Of a stretch of DNA of 64,000 nt, positions 1-8,573 are shown one piece after another. The stretch is from an uncultured Candidatus Saccharibacteria bacterium. GTDB lineage: Bacteria; Patescibacteriota; Saccharimonadia; Saccharimonadales; Saccharimonadaceae. The notes under the pieces were generated by a model, which was given only the letters and a program-made list of their open reading frames with translations, ran no database searches and had not been told where the DNA came from. Within the stretch, counting starts at the first letter, position 1; every line of letters starts with the position of its first letter. A program made the position numbers and the translations under genes. The stretch is taken from the NCBI GenBank assembly GCA_938036825.1, contig CALHWD010000020.1:1-64000 (forward strand), read 5' to 3'.

Positions 1-54
1 AGATTCGTCAATATAACTGTAAAGTGCTATCGTTTGTTTAACTTGTTCGCTCAT
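1..54 (-). CDS. 5' end of an unidentified gene running off the window edge
   Basis: Only the first 18 residues are visible, beginning MSEQVKQTIALY, and the gene continues past base 1. On the minus strand an extended -10 box (TGCTATAAT) lies 7 bases before the ATG at 54, the spacing seen at many starts in this window. An ATG at 60 is in frame but only 1 base from the box, so 54 is preferred. No function can be assigned from so little sequence. Confidence 0.5.
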   Translation of the reverse strand, partial: MSEQVKQTIALYSYIDES

Positions 55-61
55 GAACATA

Positions 62-67
62 ATTATA
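62..67 (-). promoter_or_regulatory. Extended -10 box of the partial edge gene
   Basis: Minus-strand TGC-TATAAT ends 7 bases before the ATG at 54, predicting a leaderless or nearly leaderless transcript. Confidence 0.5.
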
Positions 68-371
68 GCATAAATCGTTAGTCTGTAGTGTATCGGTTAC
101 CTCCTCGGGTTATAAATATAAGTGTAATTATTTAAGTAACATTCCAGCGGCTCTTATGGGGGTATGTTGCGATATAAAAATTATGGAAATATTGTTGAGG
201 TCCGGGCTGTATCGTGATGTCCATATGCAAAATAGTGCTGCATTGTGCAAATATGTGCTTATACTCCATACGACCACAGTCTCTCGCGGCATTTTCGGCT
301 TGCAAAGTGCAAGTTTGGGCATGGCTTTGTATTTATTTTTTGGGGCAGATCCAGTATAGTAGAGAGAGTTT
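68..371. other. Intergenic region with no convincing gene
   Basis: This stretch separates the divergent edge gene from the LCP gene. Short open frames inside it have no ribosome site, plausible composition or recognisable product. A TATAGT box at 355-360 lies 11 bases before the LCP start and is the only element I can support. Confidence 0.5.
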
Positions 372-2114
372 ATGGCGGGTCGCAATTCGATAGATGGTTT
401 TCGGTCACAAGATGGCGGGGCGGTGGATAGACGTCCTCGCTCGCTTCGTCGTGCCGATGGCTCGATGCCGCGAATGGGTCGCTCGATGACGGGCACGGCT
501 GGCGCTGGCCGCAGTTTGACTACAGTAGAACAGCCGAGGAATTATGCGCCGCGCCGCAGTGCGTCTATCAGTACCAATAACCCCAGCAGTAGCCTAACCG
601 ACTTTGACATCAATCCGAGCGATAACCTCTTTGCCGACCTAGAGCAAGGTAGTGGTGGGCGAGGCCGCAGGGGCCGTAAGAAGCCGCAATCGACGCGGCG
701 CAAATGGATCAAGCGTGTTATCATCGCTCTCGTCATTATTGGCGTGGGCTTCGGTGGTATGCTGCTGTGGCGGGCCTTTATGGCGAGCTCACATATCTTT
801 AAGGGTGATATCTTTGGCTTGATTCAACAAAAGGAGCTCAAGGCAGATAGTAATGGCCGGAGCAATATTCTCTTGCTTGGTACGTCGGAGGATGACCCAG
901 GCCATGAGGGGTCGTACCTGACTGACTCCATCATGATCTTGAGTATTAGCCAGAGCAAGAAGGACGCCTACATGATTAGCATCCCGCGCGACCTCTACGT
1001 TAAATATCACCGGTCATGTAACTCAGGCAATGCAGGTAAGATTAATGAGTACTTCAACTGCGTTAATAGCGACTGGTCAAGCACTGAGGCAGAGGATGAG
1101 CGCCAAGCAGCTTCGCGCAAGTTCTTTGGCAATATCGTGGGGCTGGACTTGCAATACAGTGTGCATGTGAACTACACCGTATTGCGCGACCTGGTCTCGG
1201 CACTGGGTGGCATCAAAGTGACGATTGAGAGCCGTGATCCTCGTGGCCAGATGGATGGTAACTTCGACTGGAAGTGTAGGGGTGGAAACCCTCGCGCGAG
1301 CCATGCCACGATGGTTAAGAATTGCCCGCCGAATGGTCACTTTATCGACTACCCTAACGGACCAGTCAATCTCGATGCTGAGCATGCGCTTTATCTAGCG
1401 CAGGCACGCGGTGCCTCAGGTATATCGTATGGCTTTGAGCAGTCTAACTTCGACCGCGAGAAGAACCAACAAAAGGTGCTCGTGGCTATCAAAGAAAAGG
1501 CGACAAGTGCTGGCACCCTGACGAACTTTGGTGCGGTGACGGGGATCATTGATGCACTAGGCAAGAACCTCCGTACCAACTTTGAGACAAGTGAGATCCG
1601 TACACTTATGTCGTTGGGGCAAAATATCAAGAGTGATGCTATCAAGAGTGTGAGCTTGCTCGATACGCCCGTTGGTGACTTAGTGGTAGCACAGACAGTT
1701 AACGGTATTAGCTCTGTTGTACCCGCAGCTGGCACATACGATTACAGTCAGATCCAAGCGTACATCAACAAGACACTCAATGCCACAGAGGTATCTAAAG
1801 AGTCGGCCCATGTTGTTGTCCTCAATGCATCAGGTGCATCAGGGGTGGCTAAGCGCGAGGCAGACAAGCTAGAGAAGCTTGGTATGGTCATTGACAGCAT
1901 TGATAATGCTCCAAGCAGCGGCAGCGCAGGGAGTAACAAGATCTACCAAGTGGCTGGGAGAGCTAGTGCGCCACACACGAAGGCCAAGCTAGAGTCGATC
2001 TATCATGCTCAGGCTACTACTGGCACATCACCAGTGACTACTGGCAGCCACACGCAGTTCGTTGTCGTGGTTGGCCAGTCCACGACGGGTACTTCGTCGG
2101 CAATTAGCAATTAG
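372..2114 (+). CDS. LytR-CpsA-Psr (LCP) family glycopolymer transferase with LytR C-terminal domain
   Basis: LCP enzymes move glycopolymers from undecaprenyl-phosphate carriers onto peptidoglycan outside the membrane. The 580-residue protein has a basic, Ser/Arg-rich cytoplasmic stretch (1-114), one membrane segment (about 115-135) and an LCP core from about 164 to 400. The core shows a TDSIMILSI strand, SIPRDLYV with the phosphate-binding Arg, and a DAEHALYLAQAR segment. A LytR_C domain follows (about 476-560, AHVVVLNASGASGVAK). A TATAGT -10 box sits 11 bases before the ATG. The long unstructured N terminus is unusual for the family. The glycan operon at 6124-14972 is a natural source of substrate, but that pairing is inferred. 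Confidence 0.88.
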   Translation: MAGRNSIDGFRSQDGGAVDRRPRSLRRADGSMPRMGRSMTGTAGAGRSLTTVEQPRNYAPRRSASISTNNPSSSLTDFDINPSDNLFADLEQGSGGRGRRGRKKPQSTRRKWIKRVIIALVIIGVGFGGMLLWRAFMASSHIFKGDIFGLIQQKELKADSNGRSNILLLGTSEDDPGHEGSYLTDSIMILSISQSKKDAYMISIPRDLYVKYHRSCNSGNAGKINEYFNCVNSDWSSTEAEDERQAASRKFFGNIVGLDLQYSVHVNYTVLRDLVSALGGIKVTIESRDPRGQMDGNFDWKCRGGNPRASHATMVKNCPPNGHFIDYPNGPVNLDAEHALYLAQARGASGISYGFEQSNFDREKNQQKVLVAIKEKATSAGTLTNFGAVTGIIDALGKNLRTNFETSEIRTLMSLGQNIKSDAIKSVSLLDTPVGDLVVAQTVNGISSVVPAAGTYDYSQIQAYINKTLNATEVSKESAHVVVLNASGASGVAKREADKLEKLGMVIDSIDNAPSSGSAGSNKIYQVAGRASAPHTKAKLESIYHAQATTGTSPVTTGSHTQFVVVVGQSTTGTSSAISN

Positions 2115-2434
2115 TGAGTGGTAGTTTTTAATAAGCCGATAAGCTTCTGTGTTCGGCGTATAGTTAAGTTACAAGGCTGTGCAGAGTATTAGCTCTTAAC
2201 CTTCGAATCAAAATAGATCATTATAATAGCGCTTTCCTTCGTCGAGCAAGGTAGTAAGAAGGGGGTTGTTTCCATCTGTGAAGTACAAAAACGGTGATTT
2301 GCCGATTGTATAGCATCACTGCTATTGCCAAAATATGGTAGTGTTTGCACGGTTTTACATTGCCCAGCCTTAGCTTTACCTACGACGAGTTAGTTGTGCG
2401 GCTAAGCTGCGAGATACGAAAAATACCTACCGTC
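2115..2434. other. Intergenic region, nothing recognised
   Basis: About 320 bases between the LCP gene and the 3' end of a minus-strand gene. No terminator with a T-run, no tRNA and no credible reading frame was seen. Confidence 0.5.
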
Positions 2435-2824
2435 TTATCGCCCATGCCAAAACTGTTGCGTCTTTGTCCATTCAGGATCCTGGGTGGAGAGCTTTGCATT
2501 GCTGAGTTCGTCATAGCAGCGCATAATGCTGGTACGAAATAGTGATTCCTGGACCTGGATAGATGAATTCTTTATGATGCGATGTGGCAACCCGCGGCCA
2601 GCAAAGCATTGAGCAGCTGCATCGAATAGCTTACGGTCGGTCACTTGCCGTACATTCAGTACCTCTTTGTACGAACCCGATGGGAAGTGTAGTGGTATCT
2701 CGCTGCCAATATAGCCAGCCAATATAAAGGCAGTCACTGGTACAGTAATAAGAAGGAGAGGTGCGAGGACGGCGGCAGCCACCCAGTGTTGCTTGGTGTT
2801 GCGAAAATGGAATTTGCTTGTCAT
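2435..2824 (-). CDS. Small single-pass membrane protein, function unknown
   Basis: A 129-residue protein with a short basic cytoplasmic N terminus, one membrane segment at about 14-37, and an extracytoplasmic part with three cysteines. I chose the ATG at 2824 (MTSKFHFRNTKQHW) because TATACT precedes it by a few bases and the result is a normal N-in anchor. A longer frame to 2941 would put two hydrophobic stretches in tandem without a promoter. No family is recognised. It stands alone, facing the LCP gene. Confidence 0.55.
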   Translation of the reverse strand: MTSKFHFRNTKQHWVAAAVLAPLLLITVPVTAFILAGYIGSEIPLHFPSGSYKEVLNVRQVTDRKLFDAAAQCFAGRGLPHRIIKNSSIQVQESLFRTSIMRCYDELSNAKLSTQDPEWTKTQQFWHGR

Positions 2825-3169
2825 ATATAATAAGTATAGAGCGTATAGTATGGTTGAGTCAAACAAAGCAAATACTGCCTGAATCTTATAATTCTTCTTC
2901 CTCAGTATTTGTTTCACCTTCCTTCTGATAAATTGCAACAAGAGCTAGCGCTCATTGGGCATCAACTCTCTTACACTTATCTAAAAAAGCACATTTATTA
3001 CAATCAATTTCACGCTCCACCGAAGGAAATGCGAGAGAAGCGGCGTGCGATCTTATGGTGAGACTCTGTAAACTGAGGCGTAGCAAGACAAACTACGGAA
3101 CTAGTACAGCCAGTACAGTAGAGAGTAGAATGTTATCGCCCTAGGCTCTTATTTTTTCGCCCAAAATGG
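2825..3169. other. Divergent intergenic region
   Basis: It holds the promoters of the small membrane protein (minus) and the multi-pass protein (plus). I saw no gene or structured RNA. Confidence 0.45.
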
Positions 3170-3175
3170 TATAAT
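3170..3175 (+). promoter_or_regulatory. Extended -10 box TGG-TATAAT
   Basis: Consensus TATAAT with an upstream TGn lies 8 bases before the ATG at 3184, consistent with leaderless transcription. Confidence 0.65.
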
Positions 3176-3183
3176 AAAAGGCA

Positions 3184-3966
3184 ATGGATTTTTTGCATGG
3201 TACACATCGTCAGTCTCGGGTCAGTGAGGTCGTTTATGTGGCGCTCAATCTTGGGCTTGCGACGCTGCTGTTTTTGATTGTCCTAGAGGTGCAGTCGCCT
3301 TGGCTGGCATTGGCACTGGTGATTGCGAGTAAGTGGCGTGCGCTCGCAGTGCGGCCACGCTTTTGGCTTGCCAATATTGTGGCAAATATGATCGACCTCA
3401 CGGTGGGCATTAGTGTCGTGATGCTGATGTATGCTGCTAGTGGAGTGATCTGGCTACAGGTTGTCTTGGCAGTGCTGCATGCGTTGTGGCTCGTAGTGCT
3501 CAAGCCACGATCGGATCGCCGCTCGGTGGCTATCCAGGCGGGTGTTGGTGTCTTTGTTGGAGCGACGGCCCTTGCTATGAGCTCCTATCGGTGGGATGCC
3601 GCCCTGGTTGTGCTACCGCTGTGGGTACTGGGGTACTGTGCTGCACGGCATGTTCTCGGTAGCTATGAAGAACCACTCACGCGTACCTACGCGCTGATTA
3701 CCGCGACGATCTTTGCGGAGCTTGGCTGGGTGAGCTACCACTGGATGTTTGCCTATACTATCTCTGGCCTAGGGGCAATCAAGCTCGCGCAATTGCCACT
3801 CTTTTTGGTGCTCTTTGGCTTTGTGTGCGAGCGTGCCTATAATAGCTACTACCAGCATGGTGTGGTGCGCGGAGCAGATATTGTCTTGCCATCGACACTG
3901 GCGGTTGGGCTTGTGCTGACGCTTTTGCTGTTGTTTAACAGCCTCAGCGCCACTGGCCTTGCGTAG
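3184..3966 (+). CDS. Multi-pass membrane protein, function unknown
   Basis: A 260-residue, very hydrophobic protein with roughly seven to eight membrane segments, Trp-rich, with short loops. No catalytic motif or transporter signature is visible. A consensus extended -10 box lies 8 bases before its ATG. The HtrA protease gene follows after about 40 bases with its own ribosome site, so the two are probably co-transcribed. A role in envelope maintenance would suit the neighbour but is only inference. Confidence 0.75.
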   Translation: MDFLHGTHRQSRVSEVVYVALNLGLATLLFLIVLEVQSPWLALALVIASKWRALAVRPRFWLANIVANMIDLTVGISVVMLMYAASGVIWLQVVLAVLHALWLVVLKPRSDRRSVAIQAGVGVFVGATALAMSSYRWDAALVVLPLWVLGYCAARHVLGSYEEPLTRTYALITATIFAELGWVSYHWMFAYTISGLGAIKLAQLPLFLVLFGFVCERAYNSYYQHGVVRGADIVLPSTLAVGLVLTLLLLFNSLSATGLA

Positions 3967-4005
3967 CCGAGGCAAGTGAGAAAAAGGGTAAGGGAAAAAG
4001 AGGTT

Positions 4006-5211
4006 ATGAATCAACAACCGCAGATGACAGCGCAAGACCAGCGAGCGGCGCGTGCCATGCGTCAATCAAAAATCATGTCTATTATTGCAGCGGGTGCGCT
4101 TGCCCTCGTTTTCGTCGTGGCGATGGCGATGTGGGTTTATTTGCGAACAATTGACCGCAATGCGACCGTCACTGAGCGCGACCAGGTTAGCACCGATGGT
4201 AACCTTGCTCCCACCGCCGATGAATCTGCAGTAGCTAATGTCGCCGACAAAGCATCAAAGAGTGTCGTGTCTATCATCACCAATATCGAAGAATCATCAT
4301 CGCTCCGCACGACCACTCGCCAATCAGCTGCAGCGGGCACTGGCATTATTGTCAGCAAAGATGGTTACATCGTCACAAACAAACATGTTGTGTCTAAGGC
4401 GAGCTCTATCCGTGTCATTGCTTCGGACGGCACGCGGTATGATGACGTTCGAGTGGTGGGTGAGGACCCACTCAATGACATTGCCTACCTCAAGCTTGAG
4501 GTGGGCAATACGGTGCTTACGCCACTGTCGCTTGGTGATTCAGCAACAGTGCGGGTGGGCCAGTCGGTCGTGGCGATTGGCAACGCACTAGGCCGCTACC
4601 AAAACACCGTCACCAGCGGCATCATCTCTGGCAAAGGGCGGCCCGTAACGGCCGCTACCTCGGGCAATAGTACCCAGCGAACAGAAAGCCTAACCGATCT
4701 TATCCAAACCGATGCTGCCGTGAATTCTGGTAATTCTGGTGGGCCGTTGCTTAACCGCTCGGGGCAGGTGATTGGCATCAACGTAGCAGTGGCAACTAAC
4801 GCTCAGGGTATTAGCTTTGCTATTCCTGTCAATGCGATGAAGGGGACGCTTAAGTCGGTCTTGGCGGGCAAGGGAGTGCGCCGAGCCTACCTTGGGGCGC
4901 GCTATGTGATGCTCACGCCGGATGTTGCCAAGCAGGTTGGTGCTTCGGCGAAGGAAGGCGCGTATGTGATGACAAGTGGCGACAAAAGCGCGATTGTAGC
5001 AGGTAGCCCAGCTGATAAAGCTGGCCTCCGCGAGAAGGATGTGATTACCAAGATCAATAGCCTCGTCGTGGGTAAGCAAGGCGACGTCTCGAGCCTGATT
5101 GGCGAATACCAGCCTGGCGATGTCGTAGCCCTCACCATCCTCCGTGATGGTAAAGAGCGCGTCGTGCGCGTGACACTGAGCGAGTATCAGAGTGGAGAGA
5201 GTGGGGAGTAA
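4006..5211 (+). CDS. HtrA/DegP-type trypsin-like serine protease with PDZ domain
   Basis: Membrane-anchored quality-control protease acting on misfolded proteins outside the membrane. The start at ATG 4006 has AAAGAGG just upstream; a GTG at 3976 lies before that site. Residues 23-46 form an N-terminal anchor. The catalytic triad is visible as His127 (VTNKHVVS), Asp158 (DPLNDIAYLK) and Ser244 (NSGNSGGPLLN). A C-terminal PDZ domain (about 295-390) carries SPADKAGLREKDVI and a GDVVALTILRDGKE segment. Length (401) is normal for actinobacterial-style HtrA with a single PDZ. Likely follows the upstream membrane protein in one transcript. Confidence 0.93.
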   Translation: MNQQPQMTAQDQRAARAMRQSKIMSIIAAGALALVFVVAMAMWVYLRTIDRNATVTERDQVSTDGNLAPTADESAVANVADKASKSVVSIITNIEESSSLRTTTRQSAAAGTGIIVSKDGYIVTNKHVVSKASSIRVIASDGTRYDDVRVVGEDPLNDIAYLKLEVGNTVLTPLSLGDSATVRVGQSVVAIGNALGRYQNTVTSGIISGKGRPVTAATSGNSTQRTESLTDLIQTDAAVNSGNSGGPLLNRSGQVIGINVAVATNAQGISFAIPVNAMKGTLKSVLAGKGVRRAYLGARYVMLTPDVAKQVGASAKEGAYVMTSGDKSAIVAGSPADKAGLREKDVITKINSLVVGKQGDVSSLIGEYQPGDVVALTILRDGKERVVRVTLSEYQSGESGE

Positions 5212-5291
5212 AACTTGGGATACCGAGTATTTGCTCTACTAATTACCTAGATAACTTGATTTCCCTAAATCCTTTATCGACCAAACGCTAA

Positions 5292-5888
5292 CTATACTGT
5301 AGGTGTTCGAGACTTAAAGTCTTTAATCAGTGTCTGCCATTTTCCCCATTCAGGTACGTCCATATACAGGTCAGATACGTCCATGCCGCTGAATTCATGG
5401 CGGATGCGTTTTGTTGGGTCGTTTCCGTCGATGAACATAAACTCACCACTACCATCTTGATGGTTCGTAATCATGATTTCCATTGGTTTTTGTGGAAGCC
5501 ATTGGCCGTTACCGAGAGTGTCGCCATAATCATAGAATTGCATTAGTGCACAAAATAGGCGGCCGTTGCCTACGTTGTTCCACCAGAGTGTCTCTAGGGG
5601 CATATCAAGAAATAGGAAGCGGCGTACTGTAAAAGAGGGATTTTCTCCTGAATCAACATTAATGTAGTACGGTGCGTACTTTACGCCCGCTTTCTCTTCG
5701 TCCGGTGCGACAATAGTGATATCTTTGAGCGGCATCTTGTAGAACTTTTTGGCTTCGTCTTCACTAAGCCAATATGGCTCATAATTCTCCGTTTCAAATA
5801 ACTTCGATATCGGCATTGCGTTTTGGAGCTTGACATTGAAGTCTTCGCAGAATTTCCATTTCATTTTGGTTGAGGTTGAGTTTGTCAT
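5292..5888 (-). CDS. Hypothetical soluble protein
   Basis: A 198-residue protein rich in aromatic and acidic residues, without signal peptide or membrane segment. The start at 5888 is supported by AAGGATC 5 bases upstream and by TGG-TATAAT further upstream. A central FLFLDMPLETLWWNN segment and a glycine/aspartate-rich HQDGSGEFMFIDGND segment suggest a mostly beta fold. I do not recognise the family. It is isolated between the HtrA gene and the glycan operon, in opposite orientation to both. Confidence 0.7.
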   Translation of the reverse strand: MTNSTSTKMKWKFCEDFNVKLQNAMPISKLFETENYEPYWLSEDEAKKFYKMPLKDITIVAPDEEKAGVKYAPYYINVDSGENPSFTVRRFLFLDMPLETLWWNNVGNGRLFCALMQFYDYGDTLGNGQWLPQKPMEIMITNHQDGSGEFMFIDGNDPTKRIRHEFSGMDVSDLYMDVPEWGKWQTLIKDFKSRTPTV

Positions 5889-5954
5889 TGATGATCCTTA
5901 CGTTTTGAATTATACCAGCTTTATTATTCTATATCGCTATTATATCATTACAAT

Positions 5955-6077
5955 CTAGTCAAGGCGTTGCTGAATCTTCCACAACAATTTATGGTATAAC
6001 CCCTGTTCTATAAATGTATGATCGCCATATGTTGCAAGATATGCTTGGAACTCAGCAAAATCTATGCTATAGTCGAA
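5955..6077 (-). pseudogene. Possible gene remnant (41 codons)
   Basis: The minus strand reads MFDYSIDFAEFQAYLATYGD and continues to a stop at 5955 with protein-like composition. It has no ribosome site and overlaps the likely promoter of the glycan operon. It could be the tail of a lost gene at the operon boundary, or chance. Confidence 0.2.
6068..6073 (+). promoter_or_regulatory. Likely promoter of the glycan operon
   Basis: TGC-TATAGT, an extended -10, lies 50 bases before the GTG start of the first gene, leaving a leader with an AGGGGG ribosome site. Confidence 0.45.
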
Positions 6078-6123
6078 CATAGGTGGGACAAACAATATGA
6101 GAACATAACGCACAGGGGGCATT

Positions 6124-6753
6124 GTGGAAACAATCAATTTCTACCAACTAATACGATATTATGCAGGAAAGTGGCCGGTGATGATTGTTGCCATTCTCGT
6201 TGGTATTGGGTTGGGTGCAGCCTATGCGCTGTCCATCCAACAGCCGCAGTATAAAAGCTCCGCAACATTGCTGCTAACAGGGGTAGAGCAGGGCCAAAAC
6301 ACCATTACGCTCACCAACTACACCACGCTCTTTACCTCGCGGCGGGTGCTCGATCCAGTGATCGACCGTGCCCAGTACAAGGGGAGCTACGAGACACTAC
6401 TGGCCAACACAACTGCCAAGCACGTAAAGAACACCGATATCATCACTGTCTCGATGAATGCTGGTGATCCCAAGATGAGCGAAACCTTGCTCAAACAGGC
6501 GGTTACCGAGTTTGAAAAGCAAACGAAAGCATTGTATGGCAAAACCAAAGTTAGCATCAAAACTGTCGACGCTGTCAATACACCAAGTGCGCCAGCAAGT
6601 ATAGGGCTATGGCAGGCAATGGCACTCGGTGGCGGTAGCGCACTGCTGCTTGCCATCGTAGGATTGTTCTTTGCCTACGACTATGCGCAATCGCAGCGCG
6701 TGGCCGAAGCAGCTGCCGCAGTTACATCCGCGGCGACCAAGGCTAAGCGCTAG
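6124..6753 (+). CDS. Wzz/YveK-type polysaccharide chain-length regulator
   Basis: A polysaccharide co-polymerase family member controlling glycan chain length at the membrane. The 209-residue protein has a cytoplasmic start, membrane segment about 16-38, an extracytoplasmic Wzz domain with a helical middle (ETLLKQAVTEFEKQTKALYG), the family's PxxP region (NTPSAPASIGLWQ), and a second membrane segment about 163-185. The short Ala/Lys tail lacks a BY-kinase domain, and no separate tyrosine kinase gene is present nearby. GTG start with AGGGGG 5 bases upstream. First gene of the operon running to 14972. Confidence 0.82.
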   Translation: METINFYQLIRYYAGKWPVMIVAILVGIGLGAAYALSIQQPQYKSSATLLLTGVEQGQNTITLTNYTTLFTSRRVLDPVIDRAQYKGSYETLLANTTAKHVKNTDIITVSMNAGDPKMSETLLKQAVTEFEKQTKALYGKTKVSIKTVDAVNTPSAPASIGLWQAMALGGGSALLLAIVGLFFAYDYAQSQRVAEAAAAVTSAATKAKR

Positions 6754-6792
6754 TCGCGCTACCTAATAAAACTTATTTTGCTGAAGCATACA

Positions 6793-6810
6793 GCCGCATG
6801 GGTACGCGGC
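6793..6810 (+). promoter_or_regulatory. Hairpin in the first intercistronic gap of the glycan operon
   Basis: GCCGC and GCGGC flank an 8-base loop in the 91-base gap between the Wzz-like and sugar transferase genes. There is no T-run, so it may be a processing or stability element rather than a terminator. Confidence 0.3.
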
Positions 6811-6844
6811 ACGATAACAACACAGGGTAACAAGGGGGTATACC

Positions 6845-7465
6845 ATGTATCGGGAATACGGAAAACGCATCGAAGATGTGAGCATAGCGCTGGCTGCGCT
6901 GGTGATTCTAGGACTGCCAATGCTGCTGGTTGCAGCGGCAATCCGCCTCACATCGAAAGGGCCGGCCTTGTTCCGCCAGAAGCGCTTCGGCAAAGATAAG
7001 CAGCTATTTACAGTTTATAAATTTCGCACTATGTCTACGAAAGCACCAAAGAATATGCCAACCAATAGTTTTACCAACGCAGATAGCTATATCACACCGC
7101 TCGGTGGGGTGCTGCGCAAACTATCCATCGACGAACTACCACAGCTACTCAACGTCATCAAAGGCGAGATGAGTATTGTTGGGCCGCGGCCCGTCATTAA
7201 GACAGAGAAAAAGCTTATTAGTCTGCGCCAAAAATACCGTGCTAATTCCGTTAAGCCAGGCATCACTGGCTGGGCGCAGGTAAATGGTCGCGACGACCTA
7301 GATGACCAGCGCAAAGCCGAGATGGACGGTGAGTATGTGCAGCGACTGAGCTTTCTGACCGACGTCAAGATCATGATAAAGACTATTGGAGCGGTATTGA
7401 TGATGAGTGGTCACACGGAAGGAAGCGAGCGAACAGTAACAGGAGCTGATAATGTCCTTGAATAA
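6845..7465 (+). CDS. Initiating sugar-phosphate (undecaprenyl-phosphate) transferase
   Basis: Transfers a sugar-1-phosphate from a nucleotide sugar to undecaprenyl phosphate, the first step of repeat-unit assembly. The 206-residue protein is the short PglC-like form: one N-terminal membrane helix (about 13-38) and the bacterial sugar-transferase domain. Hallmarks are GPALFRQKRFGK, FTVYKFRTMS, LSIDELPQLLNVIKGEMSIVGPRP (DE pair and GPRP) and KPGITGWAQVNGRD. AAGGGGG lies 8 bases before the ATG. It overlaps the next gene by 14 bases. The sugar specificity cannot be read from sequence. Confidence 0.92.
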   Translation: MYREYGKRIEDVSIALAALVILGLPMLLVAAAIRLTSKGPALFRQKRFGKDKQLFTVYKFRTMSTKAPKNMPTNSFTNADSYITPLGGVLRKLSIDELPQLLNVIKGEMSIVGPRPVIKTEKKLISLRQKYRANSVKPGITGWAQVNGRDDLDDQRKAEMDGEYVQRLSFLTDVKIMIKTIGAVLMMSGHTEGSERTVTGADNVLE

Positions 7466-8573
7466 GAAAAAAGTCTTGTTTACCTCACATACCGCCAACT
7501 TCCAGAAGTTCAACCGGCCCTTCATGCGGATGTTGCGCGAACAGGGATATGAGGTACATTATGCCTCAATGGGCGAGGAGCAGATTGAGGATTGTGACAA
7601 GCAGTTTGTCGTGCCATTTACGCGTAGCCCTTTCACGCTCAGTAATGTTCGGGCCTATCGCCAACTCAAGGAGATTATCGACCGCGAACAGTACGACCTC
7701 ATCCATACTCATACGCCAGTCGGGAGTGTAGTGACGCGTCTTGCGGCTCGGCAGGCTCGGCAGCGCGGCACACGGGTGATCTACACTGCTCATGGCTTTC
7801 ACTTCTTTACGGGTGCGCCACTGCTCAACTGGTTGGTGTACTATCCCATCGAGCGCCTGATGGCACACTACACCGACGTCCTCATCACGATCAATGCCGA
7901 GGACTACGCCCGAGCTAACCGCCATTTTGCTACCAGTGTGGTGTATGTGCCGGGGGTGGGAGTGGATCCAAAGCGATTTGATATCACAATCAATAAGGAC
8001 TTACGGCGCGCAATACGTGCTGAGCTGGGCATTAAGCTGAATGATTTTGTAATAATCTATGTCGCTGAGCTGTCAAAAAGAAAGAACCAGTCTTGGCTGC
8101 TCAGTGCGCTCAAGACAATCTTGCAGCAGGACACGTCAATGCATCTTTTGCTGGTTGGTGCGGACAGTATGCAAGGGAAGATCCACAAGCAGTCTGTTCG
8201 CTATGGTATACAGAGTCAAGTCCATTTCCTAGGGTATAGAAAGGATATACCAGAGTTACTCCAAGTATCGGATCTATACGTCTCTACATCAAAGCAAGAG
8301 GGACTGCCTGTTAATGTTCTTGAGGCGATGATGGGTCGTATGCCGATCGTTGCCCTGGAATGCAGAGGAGTTGCTGAGCTTCTCGCATTGGTAGGCGCTA
8401 TGCCAGCGCATGACATGCAGACATTCCGTGCTGCTGTTCAGTACCACAAAAAGCATCGCTCCCTGCAGCATCAGAAGGAAGCAGTTCAATCGACACTATC
8501 ACGATACACAACACCAAATATTATGAAGAATATGCGCCAACTGTATGAATACGAGGGAGATGCTGCTCAATGA
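7452..8573 (+). CDS. Family 4 glycosyltransferase (GT-B fold)
   Basis: Adds a sugar to the lipid-linked intermediate on the cytoplasmic face. The 373-residue protein has the N-terminal acceptor domain (VLFTSHTANFQKFNRPF; LIHTHTPVGSVVTRLAAR; VIYTAHGFHFF) and C-terminal donor domain with KRKNQSWLLSAL and the family's E-x7-E region (SKQEGLPVNVLEAMMGRMPIV). It resembles the EpsD/CapM group. Base and codon composition changes at about 8040: upstream reads GC-rich like the first operon genes, downstream AT-richer. The stop overlaps the next start by ATGA. Confidence 0.9.
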   Translation: MSLNKKKVLFTSHTANFQKFNRPFMRMLREQGYEVHYASMGEEQIEDCDKQFVVPFTRSPFTLSNVRAYRQLKEIIDREQYDLIHTHTPVGSVVTRLAARQARQRGTRVIYTAHGFHFFTGAPLLNWLVYYPIERLMAHYTDVLITINAEDYARANRHFATSVVYVPGVGVDPKRFDITINKDLRRAIRAELGIKLNDFVIIYVAELSKRKNQSWLLSALKTILQQDTSMHLLLVGADSMQGKIHKQSVRYGIQSQVHFLGYRKDIPELLQVSDLYVSTSKQEGLPVNVLEAMMGRMPIVALECRGVAELLALVGAMPAHDMQTFRAAVQYHKKHRSLQHQKEAVQSTLSRYTTPNIMKNMRQLYEYEGDAAQ

